Origin: Streptantibioticus parmotrematis
GTDB lineage: Bacteria > Actinomycetota > Actinomycetes > Streptomycetales > Streptomycetaceae
Length of the DNA stretch: 64,000 bases
NCBI RefSeq assembly: GCF_019890615.1
Contig: NZ_JAINVZ010000005.1
Coordinates: 1-64,000, forward strand
Direction of reading: 5' to 3'
Below the pieces are notes generated by a model that was not told the DNA's origin, did not search any database, and saw nothing but the letters and a program-made list of their open reading frames with translations. The position numbers and the translations under genes were made by a program. Of the stretch, positions 41,363 to 50,093 are shown in pieces (the stretch's first letter is position 1; every line of letters begins with the position of its first letter).

Positions 41363-42322
41363 ATGCACACGTTTACCATGCCCGGCAGGGCGCGGCGTCT
41401 CCTTCGCGCCATCGCGGCCGCCACGGTCGGCGGCCTGATGCTCGTCGCCGCGAGTACGACCGGCGCCGCGGCCCGACCCGTCCCGCAGTCACCCCCCGGC
41501 CCGAGTGCTCCGGTGCGCGGCACGGTCCAGGGCCGCGTCCTCGGAGCGCGTGCCGTCACCGCCAGAAACCGCGCGGCCGTCGAGAGATTCCGGCAGCTGC
41601 GTTCGTCAACGCGTACACCCCGGCTGGCGGACTCCACCCATCACGAGTGGTGGGGCACCAAGGTGTCCGCCTCCAGTCACGCCCTCACCTCCGTCATCGC
41701 CACCCAGAGCGTGGACACCTCGCTGCGGCTCACCAACAGCGACGACGTCCTCTACGCGCCCACCCTCAAGCCGCGCGACGGCGCCTGCATCGAGATGGTG
41801 ACCGTTCACACCAACGACCAGCCCCAGATCTGGGCGTGGGACTGGTGCACCAGCACCGGACAGGACGTGGGTGCCAGCGTCGACGTCGACAGCTCGTTCC
41901 TCAAGGACTACGGGACGACGGTGAACGGCCGCAGCGCGTACACCGTGGAGGTCGCGCTCACCGACGCCGCCAGCAACACGTGGACGGCCTACCTCTACGA
42001 CTACGCGACCAAGGCCTGGCAGACCTTCTTCACCAGCGGCGGCACCGACCAGGCGGGTGTCGACTACGGCTGGGACATGTTCGAGTTCTACTCCGCGGTC
42101 GACCGCTCCACCGGCAACGTCCAGGTCTGCGACGACCTGTCGGGCCGGACGGTCGAGAGCAGCTCCCTCCAGGTCCAGACGTCGGCAGGCTGGTCGCCGG
42201 CCGACCCGGGCAACTCCTCCGCGTTCCCCAGCGATTCGATGGACCCCTCCACGTACCTGTGCAGTGGGGTGGCGAGTTCGATGGTCACGCCGAACAGCGA
42301 TTGGCAGGTGTCAGTGAGCTGA
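41363..42322 (+). CDS. Secreted protein of unknown function
   Basis: 319 aa, ATG 41363 with AGGAGAAGG upstream; an upstream ATG at 41318 is less likely. The signal region runs RRLLRAIAAATVGGLMLVAAS with cleavage near AAA/ARP. The mature protein is rich in Trp, Thr, Ser and Asp, with two or three cysteines (GACIEMV, DWCTSTG, CSGVAS). Motifs HHEWWGTKVSASSH and YDYATKAWQTFFTSGGTDQAG suggest a beta-sandwich extracellular or binding domain. No catalytic motif recognised. The regulator site at 41192 may control it. A 10-bp-stem terminator follows. Confidence 0.7.
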   Translation: MHTFTMPGRARRLLRAIAAATVGGLMLVAASTTGAAARPVPQSPPGPSAPVRGTVQGRVLGARAVTARNRAAVERFRQLRSSTRTPRLADSTHHEWWGTKVSASSHALTSVIATQSVDTSLRLTNSDDVLYAPTLKPRDGACIEMVTVHTNDQPQIWAWDWCTSTGQDVGASVDVDSSFLKDYGTTVNGRSAYTVEVALTDAASNTWTAYLYDYATKAWQTFFTSGGTDQAGVDYGWDMFEFYSAVDRSTGNVQVCDDLSGRTVESSSLQVQTSAGWSPADPGNSSAFPSDSMDPSTYLCSGVASSMVTPNSDWQVSVS

Positions 42323-42344
42323 CGCACCCTCAACAGTGCGGCAT

Positions 42345-42370
42345 GGGGCGGGCCTTCACTGGCCCGCCCC
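42345..42370 (+). terminator. Hairpin terminator, 10-bp stem
   Basis: GGGGCGGGCC (42345-42354) pairs exactly with GGCCCGCCCC (42361-42370) over a 6-nt loop, 23 bp after the secreted-protein stop. Confidence 0.75.
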
Positions 42371-42458
42371 GTTCGCGTGCGTATGTGGTACGGGCTCCGG
42401 ATCGACCTGCGTCCGGAAGCGCGCCGTCCTCACCCTCCGATCGCTGACCTGCGCGGCG

Positions 42459-42918
42459 GTGACCACCCGCGACGTCGCCATCGCGGAGGAAGTGACGGCG
42501 GTGGTGCGGTCGTTGGGGCTGGAGACCCGCCCCGACACCGGGCCGGTGCCGCCGCGATCGGTCCAGGTCATGGAGATCGCCGTCGACGCACTCGACATCG
42601 CCGCGATCCGGCCGTTCTGGAAGGCGGTGCTAGGTTACGCCGACGAGGCCGGGCACGACGGGCCCGAGGACCCGCTCGTCGACCCGCTGGGCCAGGGACC
42701 CGCAGTGTGGTTCCAGCGGATGGGCCGCCCGCGTCCGCAACGCAACCGCGTGCACTTCGACGTCTGCGTTCCGCATGACGAGGCGGCGGGACGCGTCGAG
42801 CGCGCCCGTGCCGCCGGAGGCCGCCTCGTCAGCGCGGACGCGCCCCCGCCTTCTGGATCCTTGCCGACGCCGAGGGCAACGAGGTCTGCGTCACGACCTG
42901 GCAGGGCAGGCCGACTGA
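42459..42918 (+). pseudogene. VOC-family (glyoxalase-like) protein, truncated and frameshifted
   Basis: From about GTG 42459: VTTRDVAIAEEVTAVVRSLG is the tail of a pterin-dehydratase-like N-terminal domain. VQVMEIAVDALDIAAIRPFWKAVLGY, VDPLGQGPAVWFQRM, RPQRNRVHFDVCVPHDEAAGR and AAGGRLVSADA then follow as a VOC domain. After the C5 run at 42843-42847 the correct continuation (AFWILADAEGNEVCVTTWQGRP, stop at 42918) is in another frame, so one base seems to be missing. The N-terminal half is also lost. Confidence 0.65.
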
Positions 42919-42987
42919 TCCGGGTGCGCCTGGTCCGACCGAAGCTCCGGCCGGACGGCCCCCACCGGGCCCGGGGTGCGTCAATCC

Positions 42988-44487
42988 CTACCGTGCCCCC
43001 GCCATCGGGCGTGGCGCACCGCCACGTACCAACCGTCGGAAGTCGCGGGCGGAGCCCGGTGGGGTGGGGAGGCGGCCTGCTGACGCGTCGGTGAGGAGGG
43101 AGTCCGCCGTCTCCTGGGCGCACAGGCGGTTGGCGCCGATGCCGCCGGACGGACCGCGCTTGATCCAGCCGACGACGTACGTGCCGGGCGCCGCCTCCAC
43201 TCGGCCCCGGTCGTGCGGAACGGTCCCGGTCGCCTCGTCGAACGGCAGGTCCGGCAGCGGCGTGCCCCGGTAGCCGATCGCGCTGACCAGCAACTGGGCG
43301 TCGATGTCGCCCGTGGTGGTCCGCACCGAGGACACCCGGCCTAGGCCGCGTACCTCGACCGGCGCGCAGGAGAAGCTCAGCACGATACGGCGACCGGGCG
43401 GTGGGGCGGAGCCGAAGTCGACCGGTTCGATCGGCACGTCGTGCAGCAGTGCCGCGTGATCGGTGGGATCGGCCGGGTCGGCGCGGGCCAGCGCGGCGCG
43501 TGTTTCGGGGGAGTCGGCGACGACCAGCCGCACGCCGGGCAGGTGCTTGAGCGCGTGCAGTTCCGGCCAGGTGTAGGCCGCCTGCCCCGGCCCGCGGCGG
43601 CCGAGGACGACGACCTCGCGCGGACCGCCGGCCCGCAGGGCGTCGAGCGCATGGGCGGCGATGCCGGTGCCGGCCAGGCTGTCGGGGTCGACCGCCAGCA
43701 GGCGGGCGACGTCCAGGGCCACGTTGCCGTTGCCGACGACCACCGCACGCCGCACGCCGGTCAGGTCGACGAGGTTGGCGGGCGCTTCCGGGTGGTCGTT
43801 GTACCAGGCCACGAAGCGGGTCGCGGGCAGGCTGCCGGGCAGGTCGGCGCCGGGGACGCCGAGCGGCCGGGGGGCGGCCGCGCCCACCGCGTAGACCACG
43901 GCGTGGTGATGGCGTACGAGGTCCGCGTGCGTGACGTCGGTGCCGACCTCCACACCGAGATGGGTCCGCACCCGTGGGTGCCGCAGCAGCGCGGCGAAGG
44001 ACTCGCCGATCCCCCTGGTCCCGACGTGGTCCGGCGCCACCCCGAACCGCACCAGCCCGCCCGCCACCGGGAGCCGGTCGATCATCGTCACCTCGGCATC
44101 GGCGCAACGCAGCAGCTCCTGCGCCGTGTAGCAGGCGGCGGGGCCGGTGCCGACGATCGCGACCCGGGGCGCGGGCGTGCCGGGTGGCAACGACCGCGGG
44201 ATCCTGGGCTCGGTCCACGCCGGGTTCGGATCGCGGTCGGCGTAGTAGCGGGCGCCGCGTTCGGCGTAGACGGCGTCCGGGCCGGTGAGTGTGTCGGCGG
44301 GCTTCACCGCGTCCACCGGGCAGGCGTCGGCGCAGGCACCGCAGTCGATGCAGGTGCGCGGATCGACGTAGAGCACGTCGGTGGTGCCGAAGTCCGGCTC
44401 CCCGGGGGCGGGGTGGATGCAGTTGACGGGACACACCGCGATGCATGACGCGTCCGTGCAGCAGGTCTGGGTGATCGCGTAGGCCAT
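42988..44487 (-). CDS. FprB-type ferredoxin-NADP+ reductase with fused ferredoxin domain
   Basis: 499 aa, ATG 44487. Residues 1-70 are a bacterial-type ferredoxin with two cysteine sets (CCTDASCIAVCPVNC and CIDCGACADACP) for two Fe-S clusters. The rest is an adrenodoxin-reductase-like flavoprotein: RVAIVGTGPAACYTAQELL (FAD), VVVGNGNVALDVARLL (NADPH), and the C-terminal TYVVGWIKRGPSGGIGANRL. It carries electrons from NADPH to a ferredoxin or directly through its own. Next to a diiron oxygenase gene 107 bp upstream on the same strand, it is the obvious reductase partner. Confidence 0.92.
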   Translation of the reverse strand: MAYAITQTCCTDASCIAVCPVNCIHPAPGEPDFGTTDVLYVDPRTCIDCGACADACPVDAVKPADTLTGPDAVYAERGARYYADRDPNPAWTEPRIPRSLPPGTPAPRVAIVGTGPAACYTAQELLRCADAEVTMIDRLPVAGGLVRFGVAPDHVGTRGIGESFAALLRHPRVRTHLGVEVGTDVTHADLVRHHHAVVYAVGAAAPRPLGVPGADLPGSLPATRFVAWYNDHPEAPANLVDLTGVRRAVVVGNGNVALDVARLLAVDPDSLAGTGIAAHALDALRAGGPREVVVLGRRGPGQAAYTWPELHALKHLPGVRLVVADSPETRAALARADPADPTDHAALLHDVPIEPVDFGSAPPPGRRIVLSFSCAPVEVRGLGRVSSVRTTTGDIDAQLLVSAIGYRGTPLPDLPFDEATGTVPHDRGRVEAAPGTYVVGWIKRGPSGGIGANRLCAQETADSLLTDASAGRLPTPPGSARDFRRLVRGGAPRPMAGAR

Positions 44488-44594
44488 GGTCCGGTTCCGT
44501 GGGAGTGACGTGGTGATGGCACGTCAGGTGTGGTGATCGGGGCGGGTGTTCGTGGACGGGCGCGCGGCGCGGGCCCGGGTTCGGCGCCCGCGGA

Positions 44595-45554
44595 TCAGAG
44601 CATGTGGACCCGCTGGTAGATGGCGCTCGACGGCCGGGTCAGCAGGCCGGACGTGCCGAGGAAGTCCATCAGTGGCGCGGAGCCGGTGCGCATCATCGCG
44701 TGGTGGTGACGGTTGTTCCTCGCCGCCGCGACCGCCCGCCTGGTGTCCAGGCCCGCCGCCGCGTAGACGCCCTCGTTGACCAGGCTGGTGATGATGAAGT
44801 ACGCCACGACCGCGATCGCCAGCGCGGAGGACCGCTTGCGCAACGTGCCCGCGTGGCGCACCCGTTCGCGGATCTCGGCGCGCGCGAACCGCATGTGCCG
44901 GGACTCCTCGACCACGTGGATCCGGCTCGTGGTGCGCACCAGGTCGAGCACGTTCGGCGCGCGCATCGCGTCGCGCTGCATGACGTCGAGGACCTCCTCG
45001 GCGACCAGGATGCCGCCGTACGCCACTTCGGCGTTGCCCACCGTCTTGAGGATGCGGGCGAGTTCGACCACCGGGCGCTTGGGGAAGTAGGCCGGAATGC
45101 CCATCTTCTGGCAGGCGCGGGCGAACATGATGGAGTGCCGGCACTCGTCGGCGATCTCGGTCAGCGCGAACTGGAACTCGGCCGTCGCGTAGTCGCGCAC
45201 GTACTGGTCACGCAGGACCAGCTGCTGAAGGATCATCTCGAACCACACGCCGGTGCTCATGATCGAGGCCACCTCGTGCCGGGTGAGCGTGACCCGCTGC
45301 GCCTCGGTCATCTCCTGCCACAGCCGGGTGCCGTACAGCGTGCTCCACTCGGGATTCAGCCCGTAGGCGTCCTCCGGGAGCGGCGCGTCCCAGTCGACCT
45401 CGGTCGCCGGGTCGTAGCTGAGCATCGCCGAGGACTCCAGCAGCCGGCGCGAGACGTCCTCCGCCTCCCTGGGCGGGCGCCCCTGGTCCTGGCGCGCCGG
45501 GGAGCCGGCGGCCGCGGTCGGCCGGGGTGCGGGGGTGTGCGTGCTGTGACTCAC
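44595..45554 (-). CDS. AurF-like diiron oxygenase
   Basis: 319 aa, ATG 45554. The chain is helical with diiron ligand patterns: VWFEMILQQL (Glu), ALTEIADECRHSIMFARA (Glu-x-x-His), YGGILVAEEVLDV (Glu) and TTSRIHVVEESRHMRFAR (Glu-x-x-His). The AurF family N-oxygenates arylamines such as p-aminobenzoate; other members have unknown substrates. It shares its strand with the FprB-type reductase and is divergent from a TetR gene with a palindrome between. Not associated with an obvious natural-product cluster, so detoxification or lipid modification are alternatives. Confidence 0.85.
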   Translation of the reverse strand: MSHSTHTPAPRPTAAAGSPARQDQGRPPREAEDVSRRLLESSAMLSYDPATEVDWDAPLPEDAYGLNPEWSTLYGTRLWQEMTEAQRVTLTRHEVASIMSTGVWFEMILQQLVLRDQYVRDYATAEFQFALTEIADECRHSIMFARACQKMGIPAYFPKRPVVELARILKTVGNAEVAYGGILVAEEVLDVMQRDAMRAPNVLDLVRTTSRIHVVEESRHMRFARAEIRERVRHAGTLRKRSSALAIAVVAYFIITSLVNEGVYAAAGLDTRRAVAAARNNRHHHAMMRTGSAPLMDFLGTSGLLTRPSSAIYQRVHML

Positions 45555-45592
45555 GGCTCGATACCTCCCTTGCGGGGGTCGGTGAAGTTACA

Positions 45593-45607
45593 GGTACACC
45601 ATGTACC
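45593..45607. promoter_or_regulatory. Palindrome GGTACA-N3-TGTACC, candidate TetR operator
   Basis: Perfect 6-bp arms in the 144-bp gap between the divergent AurF-like and TetR genes, 39 bp upstream of the oxygenase ATG. The gap is less GC-rich here. The adjacent TetR is the likely binder. Confidence 0.6.
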
Positions 45608-45698
45608 CGTTAAAGCTGAGGGTAAAGCCACACCACCGCCCAGGCATAGCCCCCGGTGCCGGGGAATCCGGATCGGCGCCCGCCGATAGACTCGGCAC

Positions 45699-46400
45699 AT
45701 GCCCCCGAGACAGGCCCCGCAGCAGGTGGACGGACGCAAGACGCGCTGGGAGGGGCAGCACGAACGGCGCCGCACGGAGTTCGTGGACGCCGCGATCACC
45801 GCGATCGCCCGGTTCGGGCCCGAGGTGTCCACCCAGCAGATCGCCGACGAGGCCGGGGTGGCGCGCACTCGTCTGTACAAGCACTTCGCCGACGCGGGAG
45901 ACCTGCAACGCGCGGTCGCCGCCCGGGCCGCCGAATCGGTCACCGCCGCGCTGCAACCCCTGTGGCGCCCGCGCGGCACGCCGATGGAGATGATCACGAA
46001 CGCGGTCGGCGCCTACGTCGGCTGGCTGCGCGAGAACATCCACCTGTACCGCTACCTCAGCCGCCACACCGGCACGATGGACGCCGTCGCCGACATCAAG
46101 ACCGCCATCGGGGCCCACCTGTCCGGGCTCTTCGCCGGCTATCTGACCGCCCTCGACGGCGATCCGCGCGCGGCCGAACCGCTGGGTTTCGGCATCGTGG
46201 GATTCGTGGACACCGCCAGCGTGCGCTGGGTCGACCACGCCGACGGGCTCGGCCACGAGGAACTCACCGCGCAACTCGCCCGGTGGATCTGGTGCGTCCT
46301 CGACGAGACGCTGCGCGCGAGCGGCCTGAGCCTCGACCCCCACCAGCCGCTCGATCTCGAACATCCCGCGGCGGCCACCGAACAGGCCACCAACTCGTAG
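45699..46400 (+). CDS. TetR family transcriptional regulator
   Basis: 233 aa, ATG 45699. HTH: RRTEFVDAAITAIARFG then VSTQQIADEAGVARTRLYKHF at about residues 44-66. The C-terminal half is a TetR ligand-binding domain (YVGWLRENIHLYRYLSRH, TAIGAHLSGLFAGYL). It is divergent from the AurF-like oxygenase and reductase genes and most likely represses them and itself. Inducer unknown. Confidence 0.9.
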   Translation: MPPRQAPQQVDGRKTRWEGQHERRRTEFVDAAITAIARFGPEVSTQQIADEAGVARTRLYKHFADAGDLQRAVAARAAESVTAALQPLWRPRGTPMEMITNAVGAYVGWLRENIHLYRYLSRHTGTMDAVADIKTAIGAHLSGLFAGYLTALDGDPRAAEPLGFGIVGFVDTASVRWVDHADGLGHEELTAQLARWIWCVLDETLRASGLSLDPHQPLDLEHPAAATEQATNS

Positions 46401-46429
46401 GTGTCCGAGCCCTGTTGGGCAGCGCGAGA

Positions 46430-46468
46430 GGCCCGGAGCGGATCGCCTCGCGGCGGCCGCTCCGGGCC
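46430..46468. terminator. Bidirectional terminator, 12-bp stem
   Basis: GGCCCGGAGCGG (46430-46441) pairs exactly with CCGCTCCGGGCC (46457-46468), between the convergent TetR and carboxypeptidase genes. Confidence 0.8.
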
Positions 46469-46491
46469 GGGGTGTTGCCGTCGTGCCGGGA

Positions 46492-47955
46492 TCAGTGCAC
46501 GCGTGTGGCGGCCGTCGTCCGTGCCGAAGCGGGCGCCTTCCGCGCCGACGCGGCCGTCGTCTGATACGGCGTCGCCGCGTGCTGGGCGGCGTAGAGCAGT
46601 GCGGGCTCCATCTTCGGCCAGAAGTAGCTGTCCTGGCACGAGTAGCGCGGGGTGAAGCCGTCGCAGCCGCGGTTGTCCACGTCACCGATCTCGATGGTGA
46701 AGCTGGCCAGCCCCAGTTTGTCGTACGTCCAGTCGTCGGTGCCGCCGGACGCGTCGTAGAGGATCTCGCCGGCCTGGCCGTACTGGAAGCCGGTGATCGA
46801 TCCCATCTGCTGGGCCAGGGCGCGCAGCGCGGTGTCGTTGCCGGTGTGCACGGTGGAGTCGTACTCCCAGGGGAAGAGCACCATTCCGGCGTCGCTGTGG
46901 AGGGTGATCATCATGCCGCGCGCGGTGTCGGGCGCCGGGTCGGTGACGCCGGAGCCGGTGCGCACCGCCGGGTACAGCTCCCGGAACAGCTGCTCCAGCG
47001 CGGTGTTCTCCACCTCGGAGTCGGCCGAGGGACCGCCGTACTCCTCGTCGCACGGCTGGTCGGAGGTGCCGGAGGTGTCCCAGTGGGTGCCGGCGTTGCG
47101 GTTGAGGTCGACGCCGATCTGATTGTTCTCACCGGTGCCGCAGCCGGAGCCCTGGGCGTTGTCGGCGTTCTTACGTTGCAGCACCGGATGGTTGCCGCCG
47201 CGTGCCACCATGTCCACGCCGTCCGGGTTGGCGTCCGGCACCACCCACATCTCGGTGCTGTTCATCAGGTTCGTGATGGCCGGGTCCTTGCCGTACTGAC
47301 TGGTGAGTTCGTCGATCCAGCGCCATGCCATCTCGCCGGTGGTGAGTTCGCGGGCGTGGATCTGGCTCATCAGGAAGAAGCGCGGCTTGGGCGAGTCGGG
47401 GTTCAGCCCGCAGTCGCCCTGGTTCATCTTGGTGACGCAGATGGCCTTGAGGTCCTCACCGCCGCGGCCGTGCTGCTTGAGCCAGGACTGCCCGTAGGTG
47501 ACGACGGTGGCCAGGCCCGGGTACCGGGCGGCGACCTGGTCGAGGTGGGCGTACTGCGCGTCCACGGTGTGGTAGCCGCCGTCGAACGTGTCGTTGACAC
47601 CGGTGCCGTGCGGTCGGGTCGCGAGCGGTACGGGCGCGGGCATCGTCTTGTCGACGGTGGGACCGAACCCCGCGAGCCGCAGCCTGACCCCGGTCGTCGC
47701 GTCGCCCATGACGAACAGGTCCGCGCCCTGCCGTCGTTCGAGCAGGTCGTAGCCTCCGGCGATCAGGGTTCTCGCGTCGTGTTCGAGGTCGTGGGTGTGG
47801 ATCCGGTAGACGTAGTCGGTGGCGCGGGCGGTGCCGGAGGTGGGATCGGCCGCCGGGGGTGAGGCGTGGGCGGCGGTGACCGCCTGGGGTAACAGGGTGG
47901 CGGCGAGTGCGACGACCGCACCGGCGGCGATGCCCGCCAGGCGTGTGCGTGACAT
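46492..47955 (-). CDS. Secreted M14 zinc carboxypeptidase
   Basis: 487 aa, ATG 47955 with GGGAGG upstream; an in-frame start at 48015 lacks a site. The signal peptide ends near AHA (residue 31). A prodomain-like part (about 45-115) is followed by the peptidase: zinc ligands His200 and Glu203 in QIHARELTTGEMAW, the third His in MITLHSDAGMVLFPW, and the catalytic Glu in SFTIEIGD. WVVPDANPDGVD and GVDLNRNAG are family hallmarks. It removes C-terminal residues from extracellular peptides. The terminal 20 residues are Ala/Thr/Arg-rich. Confidence 0.92.
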   Translation of the reverse strand: MSRTRLAGIAAGAVVALAATLLPQAVTAAHASPPAADPTSGTARATDYVYRIHTHDLEHDARTLIAGGYDLLERRQGADLFVMGDATTGVRLRLAGFGPTVDKTMPAPVPLATRPHGTGVNDTFDGGYHTVDAQYAHLDQVAARYPGLATVVTYGQSWLKQHGRGGEDLKAICVTKMNQGDCGLNPDSPKPRFFLMSQIHARELTTGEMAWRWIDELTSQYGKDPAITNLMNSTEMWVVPDANPDGVDMVARGGNHPVLQRKNADNAQGSGCGTGENNQIGVDLNRNAGTHWDTSGTSDQPCDEEYGGPSADSEVENTALEQLFRELYPAVRTGSGVTDPAPDTARGMMITLHSDAGMVLFPWEYDSTVHTGNDTALRALAQQMGSITGFQYGQAGEILYDASGGTDDWTYDKLGLASFTIEIGDVDNRGCDGFTPRYSCQDSYFWPKMEPALLYAAQHAATPYQTTAASARKAPASARTTAATRVH

Positions 47956-48148
47956 GGGACGACCTCCCAGTGGGGGATGGGTGCCGATCGATGCCGATGA
48001 ACGTGGCACGGCCAATATGGCATGGGGGCGGCTTCGCGAAACAGGGCGGGCGACCGCGGGTGGCGCCGCTTTTCGGGCGTGCGCGGCCGTCTGCCCTGTT
48101 CGGTGTTGCGGGAAGACGCAATGGCGGCAACACGCCGCCGCGCGGCCT

Positions 48149-48196
48149 TCAGTTCATCGCGTCGCGCACACCTCAGTTCATCGCGTCGCGCACACC
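48149..48196. repeat. Perfect 24-bp tandem duplication at the 3' end of the GH18 gene
   Basis: TCAGTTCATCGCGTCGCG plus CACACC occurs at 48149-48172 and again at 48173-48196. On the minus strand each copy encodes GVRDAMN and a stop; the second copy lies just past the real stop. Confidence 0.9.
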
Positions 48197-49105
48197 CTGG
48201 TACCAGCTCTGCGGGCCGCCGCTGCCCTGGGCGTTGAAGTACTCCCATCCCGCGACGCCCGCGAAATCGGAGTGTTCGGAGACCAGGGAGCGCAGGGTGG
48301 AGTCGAGCGTGCTCGGGTCCACGTACCCCGAGCAGTTGGCGGAGTTGGTCACCGTGCCCGCCACCACGCGGGAGGCGGCGAACCCGGCCGAGACCACGGC
48401 GTCGTAGTCCGAGGTGCCCGACAAGTCACCCCAGCCGCAGTAGAACTGGGCGTTGTACCAGCTGATGTCGGAGCCCACGTCCTGCTCCAGCGTGCGGTAG
48501 TCGAAGCCGCCGGAGAACGTGGAGCCGCCCGACAGATCGCTCGCCACCGGTGCCATGGCGATCACGAACGAGCTGCCGAAGTCGGTGCGCAACTGCCGGA
48601 TGAGGTGCTCGGTGTCGGCGAGCGAGAAGGGCTCCTCGATGTCGAGGTCGACGCCGTCGAGGTGATAGGTGCGCAGGGTGTCCCTGAGCAGGCCGTAGTA
48701 CGTGGTGAAGTCGTCGTGGAGGTTGGCGTACGTGCCCTGTGCGGCGCCGCCGAGCATCGCCTCGACGCGTACGCCCGACTTCTGGAGCGCGGCGAGGTCG
48801 GACCACATCCGGTCGAACTTCGCCGCCGACGGCGGATCGTCGTTGAGGTGGACCGTGCCGTCGCTGTCGAGGTGGAACGCGGCGAGGTCGATGTCGGTGG
48901 CGATGCCGCCGAGGGGCGACGGGGAGACGTAGGCGCCGTTGTCGTACTGGGTCTGGTAGTACGCGACGACGTGGCGGGCCGTGTCGGCCGGACGATGGTG
49001 GGCGGGGGAGGCGTGCGCGCTGCCGGTGGCGGCTGTCAGACAGGCCAGGAGGCAGGCCACCACCGCGACGAGGGCGGTCAGAGGGGCGCGTGCGGTGTGC
49101 GACAT
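48173..49105 (-). CDS. Secreted GH18 family glycoside hydrolase
   Basis: 310 aa, ATG 49105. The signal peptide ends near AHA (residue 32). TIM-barrel motifs: HVVAYYQTQYDNG, MLGGAAQG, and the GH18 catalytic DxxDxDxE as D150-G-V-D153-L-D155-I-E157, with Glu157 as acid. WYNAQFYCGWGDL and GVAGWEYFNAQ complete the fold. No carbohydrate-binding module. It could be a chitinase or an endo-beta-N-acetylglucosaminidase (EndoH-like); the short single-domain form and Asn/Gly-rich loops fit the second somewhat better. A palindrome upstream (49174) suggests carbon-source control. Confidence 0.87.
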   Translation of the reverse strand: MSHTARAPLTALVAVVACLLACLTAATGSAHASPAHHRPADTARHVVAYYQTQYDNGAYVSPSPLGGIATDIDLAAFHLDSDGTVHLNDDPPSAAKFDRMWSDLAALQKSGVRVEAMLGGAAQGTYANLHDDFTTYYGLLRDTLRTYHLDGVDLDIEEPFSLADTEHLIRQLRTDFGSSFVIAMAPVASDLSGGSTFSGGFDYRTLEQDVGSDISWYNAQFYCGWGDLSGTSDYDAVVSAGFAASRVVAGTVTNSANCSGYVDPSTLDSTLRSLVSEHSDFAGVAGWEYFNAQGSGGPQSWYQGVRDAMN

Positions 49106-49173
49106 GAGCGATCCCTTCGGCGGGGGTCGGCTGGTCGTACCAGTGCCAGGAGGCTACGCCGCCCGTCACCGCC

Positions 49174-49187
49174 CGACAACGTTGTCG
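49174..49187. promoter_or_regulatory. Palindrome cGACAACGTTGTCg, LacI-type operator candidate
   Basis: A perfect 14-bp palindrome with a central CG, the form typical of LacI/GalR regulators, 69 bp upstream of the GH18 start. No LacI-family gene is in the window, so the regulator would be encoded elsewhere. Confidence 0.55.
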
Positions 49188-49211
49188 CACAAGGAAGTTG
49201 ACGACACGTCA

Positions 49212-49267
49212 TCGCCGCGGCGCGGCACCCGGCCCGGGGGAGGGGGCGGAGTGCCGCGCCGCGGCGA
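49212..49267. terminator. Terminator with a 17-bp perfect stem
   Basis: 49212-49228 (TCGCCGCGGCGCGGCAC) pairs exactly with 49251-49267, loop 22 nt. It follows the minus-strand LysM gene and precedes the GH18 promoter. Confidence 0.8.
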
Positions 49268-49290
49268 CGACGGTGTGTGCTACGGCCGGT

Positions 49291-49968
49291 TTAGTACGGG
49301 CCGTTGACGTTGTCGATCGAGCCGTACACGTGGTACGCGTAGTTGCAGGCCGCGGTGATGTTGGCGACCGGGTCCGTCAGGTTCCACGACGTACCGGGGA
49401 CGTGGTACGCGTTGAACGTGGGCTGGATGACCTGGAGCAGGCCCTCGGACGGGGTGCCCGCCGCGGCGTTGGAGTCCCAGTTGTTCACGGCGTTGGGGTT
49501 GCCGGACGACTCGCGCATGACGTTGCGGTAGATGCCGTCGTAGGAACCGGGGATGCCGTTCTGCTGCATGATCGCCAGCGCGTTGCGGATCCACCCGTCC
49601 AGGTTGTTCGGGTAGCTGACGGTCGAGGTGGTGTCGGCGACCGTGGTGGCGTTGATCGCGCCGGACTTCGCCGCGGTGGTCTTGGCGCTCGCGGAGAGCT
49701 TCAGCACCTCGCCCGGCTTGATCAGGTAGGGGCTGGCGATGTGGTTGGCACCGGCCAGGGTCTTCCAGCCGCCGGGGATGTGCTCGTGCCTGGCGATCGA
49801 GGCGAGGGTGTCACCCGCCTTGACCGTGTAGGTGGTCGGGGTGGGAGTCGCGGCTTCGGCCGTTCCGGTCCCGACCGCGCAGGTCAGGGCGACGGCACCG
49901 GCGGCGACGGCGGAGCCGACAGCGGCCAGGCGGGTCCTGGAGAGGCGGTTGAAGGCAGAAATGGACAT
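49291..49968 (-). CDS. Secreted LysM and lytic-transglycosylase-like (SLT) protein
   Basis: 225 aa, ATG 49968. The signal peptide ends near AEA (residue 39). LysM domain at about residues 46-90: TYTVKAGDTLASIARHEHI, GGWKTLAG, YLIKPGEVLKL. Then an Ala/Thr/Ser linker. The SLT domain has a putative catalytic Glu in RNVMRESSGNP, the region GLLQVIQPTFNAYHVPG, and DPVANITAACNYAYHVYGS. It binds peptidoglycan through LysM and cleaves glycan strands, as in cell-wall remodelling or resuscitation-type proteins. Its long 5' region has a hairpin. Confidence 0.9.
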   Translation of the reverse strand: MSISAFNRLSRTRLAAVGSAVAAGAVALTCAVGTGTAEAATPTPTTYTVKAGDTLASIARHEHIPGGWKTLAGANHIASPYLIKPGEVLKLSASAKTTAAKSGAINATTVADTTSTVSYPNNLDGWIRNALAIMQQNGIPGSYDGIYRNVMRESSGNPNAVNNWDSNAAAGTPSEGLLQVIQPTFNAYHVPGTSWNLTDPVANITAACNYAYHVYGSIDNVNGPY

Positions 49969-50093
49969 GGAGCGGATCTCTTCCGGGGTTGGCTGACCGC
50001 AGTTGCCGGTTCCCTCGGCAAAAGAGCCCGCAATTCGTTTAGCGGGGCGCTGCGGCGGGGACATTCTTAGCCGCCGGAATTTCGCCAGACAAT

